Source of the DNA: Cupriavidus gilardii
GTDB lineage: Bacteria; Pseudomonadota; Gammaproteobacteria; Burkholderiales; Burkholderiaceae
Direction: 5' to 3'
Length of the DNA: 64,000 nt
Assembly (NCBI RefSeq): GCF_013314895.1
Contig: NZ_JABTYE010000007.1
Span: 124,001 to 188,000, forward strand
Part shown: positions 29,623 to 37,808 of the stretch, one piece after another
Position numbering within the stretch: position 1 is the stretch's first letter
Layout: each line of letters opens with the position of its first letter
The notes under the pieces: model-generated
What the model saw: only the letters and a program-made list of their open reading frames with translations
Database searches by the model: none
What the model was told of the DNA's origin: nothing
Position numbers and translations under genes: made by a program

Positions 29623-30501
29623 CTACCGCATGCTCGCCGCCCGTTGCAGGGCGCTGTTCAATGCCGCGCCGGCGACCCCCGCGCGGAACGCCTGCAAGGT
29701 GTTCACGCCCGCATCGATGGTCAACAGGCTCTGGATCGACTGGTTGTTGAGCGAGTTCTGGATCACGGTCGCCGGCGCACCGGCCAGCGTCCCCGCGTTG
29801 AAGCTGTTGCCCGGCCCGTTCTGGATCAGGTTCAGCAGGCCGTTGGTGCTGACCGAACCGGTGGCGGTGGCGATCACCGCCGGCGCCGGCATCGCGGGCG
29901 CCCCGGATGGCGATGGCGGCGATGGCGCCGCCACCGTGGCGCTGCCCGGCGTCGACGTGGCCGTGCCCGGCTGTCCTGCGCTGGCCGACGAACCGGCGCT
30001 GCCGCTGCCGGGCGTCGACGTGCCCTGCCCGGCCTGACCACCGAGCGCGTTGGCCGCGACCGAGCCCGCATTGGCCGCGGTCTGCAGCGCCGCGGCAAGC
30101 CGCCCGGCCTGCTCCGAGGTAATGCGACTGACGTCGGGAATCACCAGGCTCGTCTGTACCACCAGATTGCCGTTGATATAAACGGCGCGCTCGATGCCGA
30201 ACGACACCTGCAGGCCGGCGGTCTCGAAGCCGCCGCGCAGTTCTTCCAATCGGGCCGAGGCGACCGGTTTCCAGCCGGCCATGCCGCTGCGCGCGGCCGC
30301 GATCGCTTCGTGATGGGGATCCGCGGCCGGGTGCGACGCCAGGCCGGCGTCCAGCCCGTCTTCGCGCGGGGCCTGCGCGCTCCACGCCTGGCCGGCGCAA
30401 GCCAGCCCCGCGCCGAGCAGCACCGCTGCCGCGGCCGAACTTGCAGCGCCACGGGCGGCGCTGCGGCGCGCCGGCCGCGTAGTCATGGCTTGTCGATACA
30501 T
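29623..30501 (-). CDS. secreted amyloid-motif protein (FapE-position)
   Basis: A 292-residue exported protein. A long Ala-rich signal region ends near residue 42. The middle (about 150-205) is a low-complexity Gly/Ser/Thr/Pro stretch containing two copies of a 'GTSTPGS'-like motif. The C-terminal part has Asn/Gln-rich motifs: 'LNLIQNGPGNSFN', 'VIQNSLNNQSIQSL', 'AGVNTLQAF'. Spaced Gln/Asn motifs of this kind occur in curlin and Fap subunits. It follows the C39 peptidase by 12 bases and precedes the barrel gene, the place of fapE in Pseudomonas. Homology to FapE is inferred from position and composition, not proven. Confidence 0.65.
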   Translation of the reverse strand: MYRQAMTTRPARRSAARGAASSAAAAVLLGAGLACAGQAWSAQAPREDGLDAGLASHPAADPHHEAIAAARSGMAGWKPVASARLEELRGGFETAGLQVSFGIERAVYINGNLVVQTSLVIPDVSRITSEQAGRLAAALQTAANAGSVAANALGGQAGQGTSTPGSGSAGSSASAGQPGTATSTPGSATVAAPSPPSPSGAPAMPAPAVIATATGSVSTNGLLNLIQNGPGNSFNAGTLAGAPATVIQNSLNNQSIQSLLTIDAGVNTLQAFRAGVAGAALNSALQRAASMR

Positions 30502-30513
30502 GGTGACGGGTCC

Positions 30514-31206
30514 TTAGAAGTCTCCAGCGCCATGCTTTGGCATGACGGTAAAGAACAGGCTGTCCCGATTGACCCCCATCCAGTACGGCCCACTGGGTGC
30601 GACGCGCCAGTCCGAAGCCTGGTTGAAGCGCGCGAGATCGGTGCGGTTGTGGATCACGAACAGAAGACTACTGTCCCAGATCCGTTCGAAGTGTTCGCGA
30701 GACAACGCTCGCGTACCGAGCGCGGGATCGCCGACCAACACCCGGTTGCCGCGTACGCCCTTGACCACGACGAAATGGTGGTAGCCGTTCTCGACCACCA
30801 GCACGATCGCCGGAACCTGGGTTTCCTCGAGCTTGGACAGCGGCAGTTCGAAGCCGTCGGCGATGAAGCCGCGCGACTCGAGGAAGCGCTTCATGTCCAG
30901 CAGCGAGAAACCTTCGCGCTGGATCTTGGCGCGATCGCCGGTCAGGTACATCTGCTGGAACACTTCGGCTTCCGTGACCGGATGGCCGTACTGATAGGTA
31001 AGCAGGGTCGCCACTGCGGCCGAGCCGCAGCTGAAGTCGTACTGCTGCCGGATGGTGGTCTTGAAGCGTGCTTCCTTCAGGCTCACCGTCCGGACCTTGT
31101 ACTCGCTGCCCGCCGGTGGAATCACGACCGTGTCGGCGGCATGCGCCGGCACCGTCGCCGACGCGCAGGCGAGCGCCGCCAGCGCGGCCAGGCGTGGGAG
31201 CTTCAT
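30514..31206 (-). CDS. C39-family cysteine peptidase (FapD-like)
   Basis: A 230-residue exported peptidase with a signal peptide (MKLPRLAALAALACASATVP...). The papain-like C39 triad is visible: Cys60 in QYDFSCGSAAVATLL, His144 in GYHHFVVVKG and Asp160 in VLVGDPALG. C39 enzymes normally cut Gly-Gly leader peptides; the FapD group acts in functional amyloid export. It overlaps the preceding 163-residue gene by four bases, so the two are co-translated. The lack of any ABC transporter domain separates it from bacteriocin exporters. Confidence 0.85.
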   Translation of the reverse strand: MKLPRLAALAALACASATVPAHAADTVVIPPAGSEYKVRTVSLKEARFKTTIRQQYDFSCGSAAVATLLTYQYGHPVTEAEVFQQMYLTGDRAKIQREGFSLLDMKRFLESRGFIADGFELPLSKLEETQVPAIVLVVENGYHHFVVVKGVRGNRVLVGDPALGTRALSREHFERIWDSSLLFVIHNRTDLARFNQASDWRVAPSGPYWMGVNRDSLFFTVMPKHGAGDF

Positions 31207-31694
31207 GGTCCGAATCGCACGTTCAGAATCGTCGCGTTCTGGATCAGCGTATTGGCGCCGGTGTTCTGTATCACCGTGGGCAGGCCGCTTGCATTGGCAA
31301 ACGCCCCCTCCGAAATGGCGTTGCTCCCCGTGATGACGCGATTGGCGGTGTTGTCCGCCACCACGCCGGCCAGGCGCATGTCGTTGACCACCACTTCGGC
31401 GCCGCCGCGGATATCGGCCAGCGTGTCGGTGCCGACCGCCTTGCCGAAACCGGCCAGCACGGTGCCGGCCCGCGCTTGCGGTGGCGTGTGGGCCGAAGCC
31501 TCGACCGTGGCCTGCGGTATCGCGGCGACGGTGGTGTCCTTGTTGTCGGCCTCCGGCGTGGCGACGCCGGTCGGCATCGCGGCCGTCGGGCTTGCCGCTT
31601 CAGGCGCGGCGGACGGCTCTGCCGCGGCGTGCAGGCCGGGCCAGAGCAGGATTGCTGTCGTCAAAGCGCCGACAGCGGTGCGGACCGCTCGCAT
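31203..31694 (-). CDS. small secreted amyloid-motif protein
   Basis: A 163-residue exported protein with a signal peptide (about 25 residues), an Ala/Pro/Thr-rich linker (about 28-80), and a compact C-terminal region ending in 'VIQNTGANTLIQNATILNV', a Gln/Asn-rich repeat pair of curlin/Fap style. It could be a nucleator or a chaperone in the place of FapA/FapB. It shares its ATGA junction with the C39 peptidase gene. It starts 165 bases after the stop of the Gly-rich gene. Confidence 0.65.
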   Translation of the reverse strand: MRAVRTAVGALTTAILLWPGLHAAAEPSAAPEAASPTAAMPTGVATPEADNKDTTVAAIPQATVEASAHTPPQARAGTVLAGFGKAVGTDTLADIRGGAEVVVNDMRLAGVVADNTANRVITGSNAISEGAFANASGLPTVIQNTGANTLIQNATILNVRFGP

Positions 31695-31859
31695 GATGGT
31701 GCCTCCTCATGTCCCGTCTCCGCGTGGCGGACGACCGGACGTTCCGTCGAACGGGCGTCCCGACGCGAGGCCGGGACGCCCACTCCTGCAGAGCAACACC
31801 GAGCAAGGCGCGATGCCGGCGCGCCATCCTCGCGCCGGCATGCGCGCCCGCGCAGCGTC

Positions 31860-33251
31860 TTACCTGCCTACAGCCAGGTTGGCCTGGACCGTGACGGCTT
31901 GTTGCACCAGCGAGCCGAGGCCGCTGTTCTGATTGGCGATCATGATGCCGGCCGCCGACTGCCCGACGCTGCTCATCGCGTTGGACATGTTGAACGTGCC
32001 CGCATCGGCCAGCGCCACGCCACCAGCACCGCCGGCGCCGCCGGTTGCGCCGTTGCCGACGCCACCGGTACCGCCCGCTCCCGCGCCACCGGCACCGCCG
32101 GCACCGCTGGCCGCGCCAGCCGCGCCGACTGCGCCAGCGCCGGCCGCCGCATTGCCATTGCTGGCCGTGGTGGTGGCGCCGCCGTTGGTGGCATTGCCGC
32201 CGGTACCGCCGTTACCCGCGACGCTGGTCTGCGCGCCGCCCGCACCGCCGGTGCCCGTGCCGGCACCACCCGAGGCGGTCGCCGCGCCGCCCGTGCCCGC
32301 GCCGCCCGCACCGCCGGTGCCGGTACCCGTGCCGCCAGTGGCCGCCACCGCGCCGGTGGTGCCTGCGCCGCCGGCACCGCCCGAGGCGCCGGACGTGCCG
32401 CCCGCCGTGGTTACCGCGCCGCCAGTACCGGCGCCGCCCGCACCAGCGGTGGTCGCCGTGGTGTCAGCGCCAGGACCGCGTGCGCCGCCGCCGCTCGAGC
32501 TGCTGCTGCCGCCCAGGCCGGCGCTCGCGCCGAGCGAGCCGCCCGATGCCGCACCAGCTCCGCCGCCATCGCCGCCGCCGGCCAGGCTGCCGCCGGTGCC
32601 ATTGCCGCCGGCACCGGTGCCATTGGCGCCGCGCGCTCCCACGCCAACGCTGGCCGCCAATGCACCGCCACCGGTGCCGACACCGTTGGCACCACGGCCG
32701 GCAGTGCCGTTGGCGTTACCGCCGTAGCCGCCACGGCCCGCGGTCGCGCTGCCGTTATTGGCATCGCCCGCGGTCGCATCGCCGATCGTTGCCAGGCCGC
32801 CGGCACCGCCGTTACCGCCGGCGCCGCCATTGCCGCTGTTGCCGCCATTGCCGCCGGTACCGCCCATGGCATTGCCGCCGGTGCCCGCGCCACCGCGACC
32901 GCCGGCGCCGCCGCTGGCATTACCCAGCTGACGGGCGACGTTGCCGATATGGCTGACCGTCAGGCCGCTGACCGTGCCGTTCAGGCGCGTCGTGGCGACC
33001 GCGCGGCTCGTGTTGAAGGCATTGGAGAAGTTGGCGGTCGAGGTGGAGCCGTTGTTTGCCGCAGTCGTGCCCAGGCCCTCGGCCCATGCGCGTCCGCGGT
33101 TCTCCGAATTGGTTTTGGTCGTGGTGGTGGTGTCGTTGTCGGTGACATTGACATTCACCGCCACGGCATCGTCGGTTGCGGTCTGTGCCAAGGCGTGCCC
33201 TGTCACCCCGAAAGCCAGGGCGACGGCGGACGCGAGTAAGGTCTTTTTCAT
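31860..33251 (-). CDS. large Gly/Ala-rich secreted repeat protein (putative amyloid or matrix subunit)
   Basis: A 463-residue protein and the first gene of the fap-like locus. A clear signal peptide (MKKTLLASAVALAFGVTGHALA) is followed by an Asn/Thr-rich stretch 'DDAVAVNVNVTDNDTTTTT' and about 300 residues (roughly 110-415) of GGxGG/GTGG/GAGG repeats like PGRS proteins or silk. A conserved-looking tail carries 'MSNAMSSVGQSAAGIM' and 'NSGLGSLVQQAVTV'. It is nearly free of charged and aromatic residues in the repeats. Similar genes are often labelled adhesin or haem utilisation protein without evidence. The ATG at 33251 has a ggagg/ggag ribosome region; the longer frame upstream is non-coding in style. 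Confidence 0.75.
   Translation of the reverse strand: MKKTLLASAVALAFGVTGHALAQTATDDAVAVNVNVTDNDTTTTTKTNSENRGRAWAEGLGTTAANNGSTSTANFSNAFNTSRAVATTRLNGTVSGLTVSHIGNVARQLGNASGGAGGRGGAGTGGNAMGGTGGNGGNSGNGGAGGNGGAGGLATIGDATAGDANNGSATAGRGGYGGNANGTAGRGANGVGTGGGALAASVGVGARGANGTGAGGNGTGGSLAGGGDGGGAGAASGGSLGASAGLGGSSSSSGGGARGPGADTTATTAGAGGAGTGGAVTTAGGTSGASGGAGGAGTTGAVAATGGTGTGTGGAGGAGTGGAATASGGAGTGTGGAGGAQTSVAGNGGTGGNATNGGATTTASNGNAAAGAGAVGAAGAASGAGGAGGAGAGGTGGVGNGATGGAGGAGGVALADAGTFNMSNAMSSVGQSAAGIMIANQNSGLGSLVQQAVTVQANLAVGR
32030..32930. repeat. GC-rich imperfect repeats encoding Gly-rich blocks
   Basis: On the plus strand this stretch is made of gccgccggcaccgcc-type units with 9- to 36-base periodicity. 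Because it is so GC-biased, several other frames stay open across it; only the minus frame with signal peptide and tail is credible. Confidence 0.75.
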
Positions 33252-33982
33252 ACATAGCTCCCAGGAGGATGTTCTCTGCGACTCAGCCCGGGCACAGCCT
33301 TCGTCAGACGGAAAACGAAGCGGTAGCCGGGTCATGGTCCGGCATTGGCCAAACCGAAGCGCCCTGCGCATATTCAGTGCCAGCGCGCCATGAAGGCGCC
33401 TCTTCCCCTTGTAAAACAAGGCCAAAATAGCCCTGTTGCGGTGCAAAATCCCGCTTTCGGTGCGACACTGGGTGTGCGAATACTGTGAACCGGAACAGAC
33501 ATGTCACATTGGTGTGACAGCGCACGGAAAGCATCGCGGCGCCGTGATCCCGGCCAGCAGAAAAAAATATGTTTATCGCCGGATAGTTAAGTAGTGACGC
33601 CGATAAAACGGGAGTGGCAGTCCAGGCGTTACAGAATTGAAACGCGCAATTCGGCAGGGTGCGAGCGGTGTTTTTTTAAGCACGTCCTGCATTGGGGGGA
33701 TGTTTCGGATGGACCGCATCGCCGATCATAGGCGGCCATCGCTGCGGGGCGCTTGATGCGCCGCCTCCGAGCACGAAAACCCAGGCAAGAAAACGTCCGC
33801 CGAAATGGATCGGAATCGCGTCGACATTGCGCCGACGTTGCTCCGACAAGGCCCGGCCCACGCTTGCCAAACCAATGTGCGAATTCACACGGCCGGACGC
33901 AGTGCATTGTTACTATGTTCCATGTCTGATTTAAAGTACATTAAACTTATTGCCGACCTGTCGTCGACTCGCAAGGGAAACC
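33252..33982. promoter_or_regulatory. long upstream region of the fap-like locus
   Basis: The longest gene-free stretch in the window (about 730 bases), between the divergent Gly-rich gene and the GntR gene. It is more AT-rich than its surroundings, with short A and T runs (around 33562 and 33672), and contains a perfect dyad at 33502-33519. Short frames here (for instance 33629-33907, minus strand) lack ribosome sites and normal codon use, so I call no gene. It probably holds the promoter and long leader of the amyloid-like operon. Confidence 0.5.
33502..33519. promoter_or_regulatory. perfect dyad TGTCACA-N4-TGTGACA
   Basis: An 18-base element with perfect 7-bp arms and TTGG in the centre, about 250 bases before the Gly-rich gene. 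It is a good candidate binding site for a dimeric regulator. It is not the CRP consensus (TGTGA-N6-TCACA), since the arms are inverted relative to it. Confidence 0.5.
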
Positions 33983-34765
33983 ATGAGTGAAGCCGTCGTT
34001 CCCCTGTATCACCAGATTTACGTGGTGCTGCGCCAACAGATTGTGGAAGGCCGTTTTGGCCAGGGGCCTCTGCCGGGCGAGATCGACCTGGCCAAGCAAT
34101 TTCATGCATCGCGCGTGACCATGCGGCGGGTGTTCGATCGCCTGGTTCAGGAAGGACTGGTGCGCCGCCATCGCGGTCTGGGCACCTTCGTCAATCCGCA
34201 TCCGATCGCGCCGGCAGCGAACGCGCCGCAGACCGTCAGCCTGCTGGACAACCTGCTCGACATGGGCCAGAAGACTTCGGTCAACGTGATCTCGATCGAC
34301 GAGGTACAGGCCGCCCCCGACGTCGCCGAATCGCTGTGCCTGCAGCCCGGCGACCCGGTCACCAAGGTGGTGCGGGTGCGCCATTACCACGGCGAGCCGC
34401 TGTCCCATATCACCGTCTATGTGCCTGCCGATCTGGGCCGCCATCTGACCCGCAAGGATCTGGAGACCACGCCGATCCTGCGGCTGCTCGAGAACCGCGG
34501 CGGCCTGAAGCTCGGTCGCGCCACGCAGGTGCTGTCGGCCCGGCTGGCCGACGTGGTGGTGGCCCCGCTGCTCGACGTGCCGGTCGGCGCGGCGCTGCTG
34601 GCCACGCGGCGGGTGGTGCAGGACAAGTCCGGCCGGCCGATTCAGTTGCTGCTGGGACAGTACCGTCCCGACCGCTACGAATACCGGATGGAACTCTCGC
34701 CGGCGGGCGGCGACAGCGCCAACGTCTGGGTCGACAACGGGACCCGGACCAGCTTGCGCGACTGA
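33983..34765 (+). CDS. GntR-family regulator with UTRA domain
   Basis: A 260-residue HutC-type regulator: winged helix at about 5-70 ('PLYHQIYVVLRQQIVEGRFG', 'ASRVTMRRVFDRLVQEGLVR') and a UTRA effector domain at about 85-245 ('VTKVVRVRHYHGEPLSHITVY', 'VQDKSGRPIQLLLGQYRPDRY'). It is co-directional with and 52 bases before the TctC-dehydratase genes and is their likely regulator. ATG 33983 gives the normal start; the N-terminal extension of the longer frame is not conserved in style. Confidence 0.9.
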   Translation: MSEAVVPLYHQIYVVLRQQIVEGRFGQGPLPGEIDLAKQFHASRVTMRRVFDRLVQEGLVRRHRGLGTFVNPHPIAPAANAPQTVSLLDNLLDMGQKTSVNVISIDEVQAAPDVAESLCLQPGDPVTKVVRVRHYHGEPLSHITVYVPADLGRHLTRKDLETTPILRLLENRGGLKLGRATQVLSARLADVVVAPLLDVPVGAALLATRRVVQDKSGRPIQLLLGQYRPDRYEYRMELSPAGGDSANVWVDNGTRTSLRD

Positions 34766-34817
34766 CGCAGGCGCGCCATGCTGCGCGCTTTGACGATCAG
34801 ACAAGGAGACTCGCGTC

Positions 34818-35939
34818 ATGCCGCTGCACCGAGTTAGCCGTTCCCTGCCGCCATCGGCTCACACCGCTGGCCACGTCAAGGCCCGCCGCGCCGCGCTTGG
34901 GCTCGGCGCGGCCACGCTGCTGTCGTCGCTGGTGTCATCCCTGACGCCAATGCTGTCGCTGCTGGTCCCGTCCAACGCGTTGGGCGCCACCGGCGCAACC
35001 GGGGGAAATGGCACGCAAACCGGCACGGCCACCCAGCTTGGCCAGATCGCCGGCGGCAAGACCATCCGCATCCTGGTCGGCGCGCCGGCCGGCGGCACCA
35101 CCGATACGCTGGCCCGCACCATCGCCAATGAGATGGGCAAGCTGCTGGACCAGTCGGTCGTGGTCGAGAACCGCCCGGGCGCCGGCGGCAATATCGCCGC
35201 CGAGCTGGTGGCGCAGAGCGCGCCGGACGGCAGCACGCTGCTGATGAGTTTCACCAGCCATACGATCAACGCGACGCTGTACAAGCAGTTGCCCTTCGAT
35301 CCGGTGGCCGATTTCACCCCGATCACGCTGGTGGCCAGCGTGCCGAGCGTTCTGGTGGCCCATCCGTCGCTGCCGGCGAACAATGTCGCCGAGTTGATCC
35401 AGCTGGCCAAGTCCCGGCCCGGCAAGCTGAACTTCGGCATCGGCGCGGTCGGTTCGTCGGTGCATCTGGCCGGCGACATGTTCAAGATGATGACCGGCAC
35501 CTACATCGTCAATATTCCGTACAAGGGCACGGCGCCGGCCGTCACGGATCTGCTGTCGGGCCGCGTCGAGCTGATGTTTGCCAGCACCCTGAACGTGTTG
35601 CCGCATATCAAGACCGGCAAGCTCAAGGCGCTCGGCGTCACCAGCCCTGCGCCGCTACCACAGCTGCCCGGTGTGCCGCCGATCGCGCAGACCGTCAAGG
35701 GCTTCGAGTCCAATGCCTGGTTCGGGCTGTTCGGTCCAGCGGGACTGCCGCCCGAGGTCACGCGCACGCTGTATCAGGCGGCGCGCCGCGGCCTCGAAAC
35801 GCCATCGGTGGCCAGGCGCCTCGAAAGCGATGGCGCCCAACCGGTGGCCAGTACGCCCGAGGCCTTCAGCGCCTTCGTCAAGCAGGACATCAAGCGCTGG
35901 GCCACCGTGGTCCGGTATTCGGGAGCCAAGGTGGAATGA
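34818..35939 (+). CDS. Bug/TctC-family periplasmic binding protein
   Basis: A 373-residue Bug protein. The N-terminal region is unusually long: about 65 residues with a hydrophobic helix (LGAATLLSSLVSSLTPMLSL) and a Gly/Thr-rich linker before 'GKTIRILVGAPAGGTTDTLA'. Fold markers follow: 'VVENRPGAGGNIAAELVAQS', 'VNIPYKGTAPAVTDLLSGRV', 'LKALGVTS'. It overlaps the dehydratase large subunit start by four bases, so binding and dehydration likely concern the same or a related acid. Confidence 0.92.
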   Translation: MPLHRVSRSLPPSAHTAGHVKARRAALGLGAATLLSSLVSSLTPMLSLLVPSNALGATGATGGNGTQTGTATQLGQIAGGKTIRILVGAPAGGTTDTLARTIANEMGKLLDQSVVVENRPGAGGNIAAELVAQSAPDGSTLLMSFTSHTINATLYKQLPFDPVADFTPITLVASVPSVLVAHPSLPANNVAELIQLAKSRPGKLNFGIGAVGSSVHLAGDMFKMMTGTYIVNIPYKGTAPAVTDLLSGRVELMFASTLNVLPHIKTGKLKALGVTSPAPLPQLPGVPPIAQTVKGFESNAWFGLFGPAGLPPEVTRTLYQAARRGLETPSVARRLESDGAQPVASTPEAFSAFVKQDIKRWATVVRYSGAKVE

Positions 35940-37240
35940 ACCCTGCCCGCGCCGCGACCGCGCCGGCGCAAACCCTCGCGCAGAAGCTGGTTGCCCGCGC
36001 CGCGGGCCTGGGCAACGTGACGCCCGGCACCGTGGTGACCTGCAAGGTCGATCTGGCGATGTCGCACGATTCCAGCGGACCGCGCCGCGTCGCACCGCTG
36101 CTGCGGGAACTGGGCGCCAAGGTATGGGACCCCGAGCGCTTCGTCGTCGTGACCGATCACTTCGTGCCGGCCGCAGATGCCGAGGCCGAGGCGATCGTCC
36201 GCTTCACGCGCGACTGGGTACGCGAGCAGCGCCTGCCGCATCTGATCGACAACGAAGGCATTTGCCACGTGGTACTGCCCGAGCGCGGCTACGTGCTGCC
36301 GGGCCAGTTCATCGTCGGCGGCGACAGCCACAGCCCTACCGGCGGAGCGTTCGGCGCCTATATGTTCGGCATCGGCGCCACCGAGATGGCGGGCGTGCTG
36401 GCCACCGGCGAGATCTGGCTGCGCGTACCGCAGACCCTCCGCATCGAATGGGATGGCGCGCTTGCCGATGGCGTCTGCGCCAAGGACATCATGCTGTTCC
36501 TGTGCGCCCGGCTCGGGCTGGGCGGTGGCCGCTACGAGGCGATCGAATATGCCGGCACGGCGGTAAGCGCGCTGTCGATGCACGAGCGGATGACGCTGAC
36601 CAATATGAGCGCGGAGCTGGGCGCGCAGACCGGCCTGGTGGCGCCCGATGCCGCCACGCTGCACTGGCTGGAACAGGCCGGCGTGCCCGCCGCCACGCTG
36701 GCGCAGATCGATCTTCAGCACTGGCGCAGCGATGCCGACGCGCCGGTGCTGGAGGTGCATCGCTTCGACGCCGCCGCACTCGAGCCGCAGGTGGCCGCGC
36801 CCCACTCGCCGGCAAACGGCGTGCCGGTGACCGAGACCGAGGGCGAAGCGATCGATATCGCCTATCTCGGCGCCTGTACCGGCGCCAAGCTCGAAGACCT
36901 GCGCATGGCCGCGCGGATGCTGCGTGGGCGCAAGGTCGCGCCGGGCGTCGCGCTGCAGGTCGCACCGGCCTCGCTGCGCGACCAGCAGCAGGCCGAGCGC
37001 GAAGGCACGCTGGCGGCGCTGCTGGATGCCGGCGCGCAATTGCTGCCCAATGCGTGCAATGCCTGCGCCGGCTACGGGCCTACGCGGTTCGCCGCAGGTA
37101 CGCGGGCGATTGCCTCGACCGCGCGCAATTTCGCGGGGCGCATGGGCGATGCCGGCAGCGCCGTCTGGCTGGCCTCGCCGATGACCGTGGCGGCATCGGC
37201 GGTGACCGGCCGCATCACCGACCCGCGCACGCTGTTGTGA
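35936..37240 (+). CDS. aconitase-family dehydratase, large subunit (LeuC/HacA-like)
   Basis: A 434-residue [4Fe-4S] hydro-lyase subunit. The substrate/cofactor motif 'GDSHSPTGGAFGAYMFGIG' and the cluster-binding Cys motifs 'LGACTGAKLEDL' and 'NACNACAGYG' are present. It is not in a leucine operon; its partners are a Bug protein, a GntR regulator and a small subunit, so a dedicated role such as dimethylmalate, citramalate or another substituted malate dehydratase is more likely than leucine synthesis. Confidence 0.9.
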   Translation: MNPARAATAPAQTLAQKLVARAAGLGNVTPGTVVTCKVDLAMSHDSSGPRRVAPLLRELGAKVWDPERFVVVTDHFVPAADAEAEAIVRFTRDWVREQRLPHLIDNEGICHVVLPERGYVLPGQFIVGGDSHSPTGGAFGAYMFGIGATEMAGVLATGEIWLRVPQTLRIEWDGALADGVCAKDIMLFLCARLGLGGGRYEAIEYAGTAVSALSMHERMTLTNMSAELGAQTGLVAPDAATLHWLEQAGVPAATLAQIDLQHWRSDADAPVLEVHRFDAAALEPQVAAPHSPANGVPVTETEGEAIDIAYLGACTGAKLEDLRMAARMLRGRKVAPGVALQVAPASLRDQQQAEREGTLAALLDAGAQLLPNACNACAGYGPTRFAAGTRAIASTARNFAGRMGDAGSAVWLASPMTVAASAVTGRITDPRTLL

Positions 37241-37791
37241 TGACCGGAATCCGCATGGATACGCTTGGCAATACCGCATCCGAACAGCCGGCCGCTGGCC
37301 GCATCTGGCGCTTCGGCGACAACGTCGATACCGATGCGATGGCCCCCGCCACGCAGATGAAAGGCGGCATCGAACAGATCGCGCGCCACTGCCTGGCCGG
37401 TCTGCGTCCGGAGTTCCCTTCGACCGTACGGCCGGGCGACCTCGTCGTCGGCGGAAGGCATTTCGGCGTCGGCTCGTCGCGCGAGCAGGCCCCGCAGGCG
37501 TTGCGCCATCTCGGTGTGGCGGCGGTGATCGCGCCATCGTTCGCCGGTCTGTTCTATCGCAACGCCTTGAATCTCGGTCTGCCGGCGCTGGTCTGCGCGG
37601 ACACCAGCCGACTGATCGATGGCGAGCGGGCAACGCTGGAACTGGACGACGCCGCCATCGTGCTCGCCGATGGCACCCACGTACCGTGCGAGCCGATCCC
37701 GGCGTTTCTGCTCGACATGCTGCGCGCCGGCGGGCTGATTCCGCATCTGAAGGGGCGGCTGGCGCAGCAACAGGCCTGCCCCCCCCACTGA
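37240..37791 (+). CDS. aconitase-family dehydratase, small subunit (LeuD-like)
   Basis: A 183-residue swivel-domain subunit. The hallmark 'FGVGSSREQAPQALRHLGV' corresponds to the GSSREHA motif of LeuD, with Gln in place of His. The start ATG shares one base with the stop of the large subunit (37240), so the two are made together. The first 20 residues are a variable extension; 'GRIWRFGDNVDTDAM' is the true beginning of the fold. The Gln variant occurs in non-leucine homologues and fits a different substrate. Confidence 0.9.
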   Translation: MTGIRMDTLGNTASEQPAAGRIWRFGDNVDTDAMAPATQMKGGIEQIARHCLAGLRPEFPSTVRPGDLVVGGRHFGVGSSREQAPQALRHLGVAAVIAPSFAGLFYRNALNLGLPALVCADTSRLIDGERATLELDDAAIVLADGTHVPCEPIPAFLLDMLRAGGLIPHLKGRLAQQQACPPH

Positions 37792-37808
37792 ACCGCGCTC
37801 AGCCGCAC

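Noticed and set aside
31068-33239. 723-codon plus-strand frame opposite the amyloid-like genes
   Set aside because: It reads Gly/Ala/Arg/Thr-rich only because the Gly-rich gene is GC repeats; it lacks a signal peptide and start site, whereas the minus frame has both.
33502-33519. CRP/FNR binding site
   Set aside because: The arms are TGTCACA and TGTGACA, opposite in layout to the CRP consensus, so I only call it an unassigned dyad.
33629-33907. Small minus-strand frame in the region upstream of the amyloid-like operon
   Set aside because: It is rich in Arg and Cys, has no ribosome site and unusual codon use; it looks like chance.
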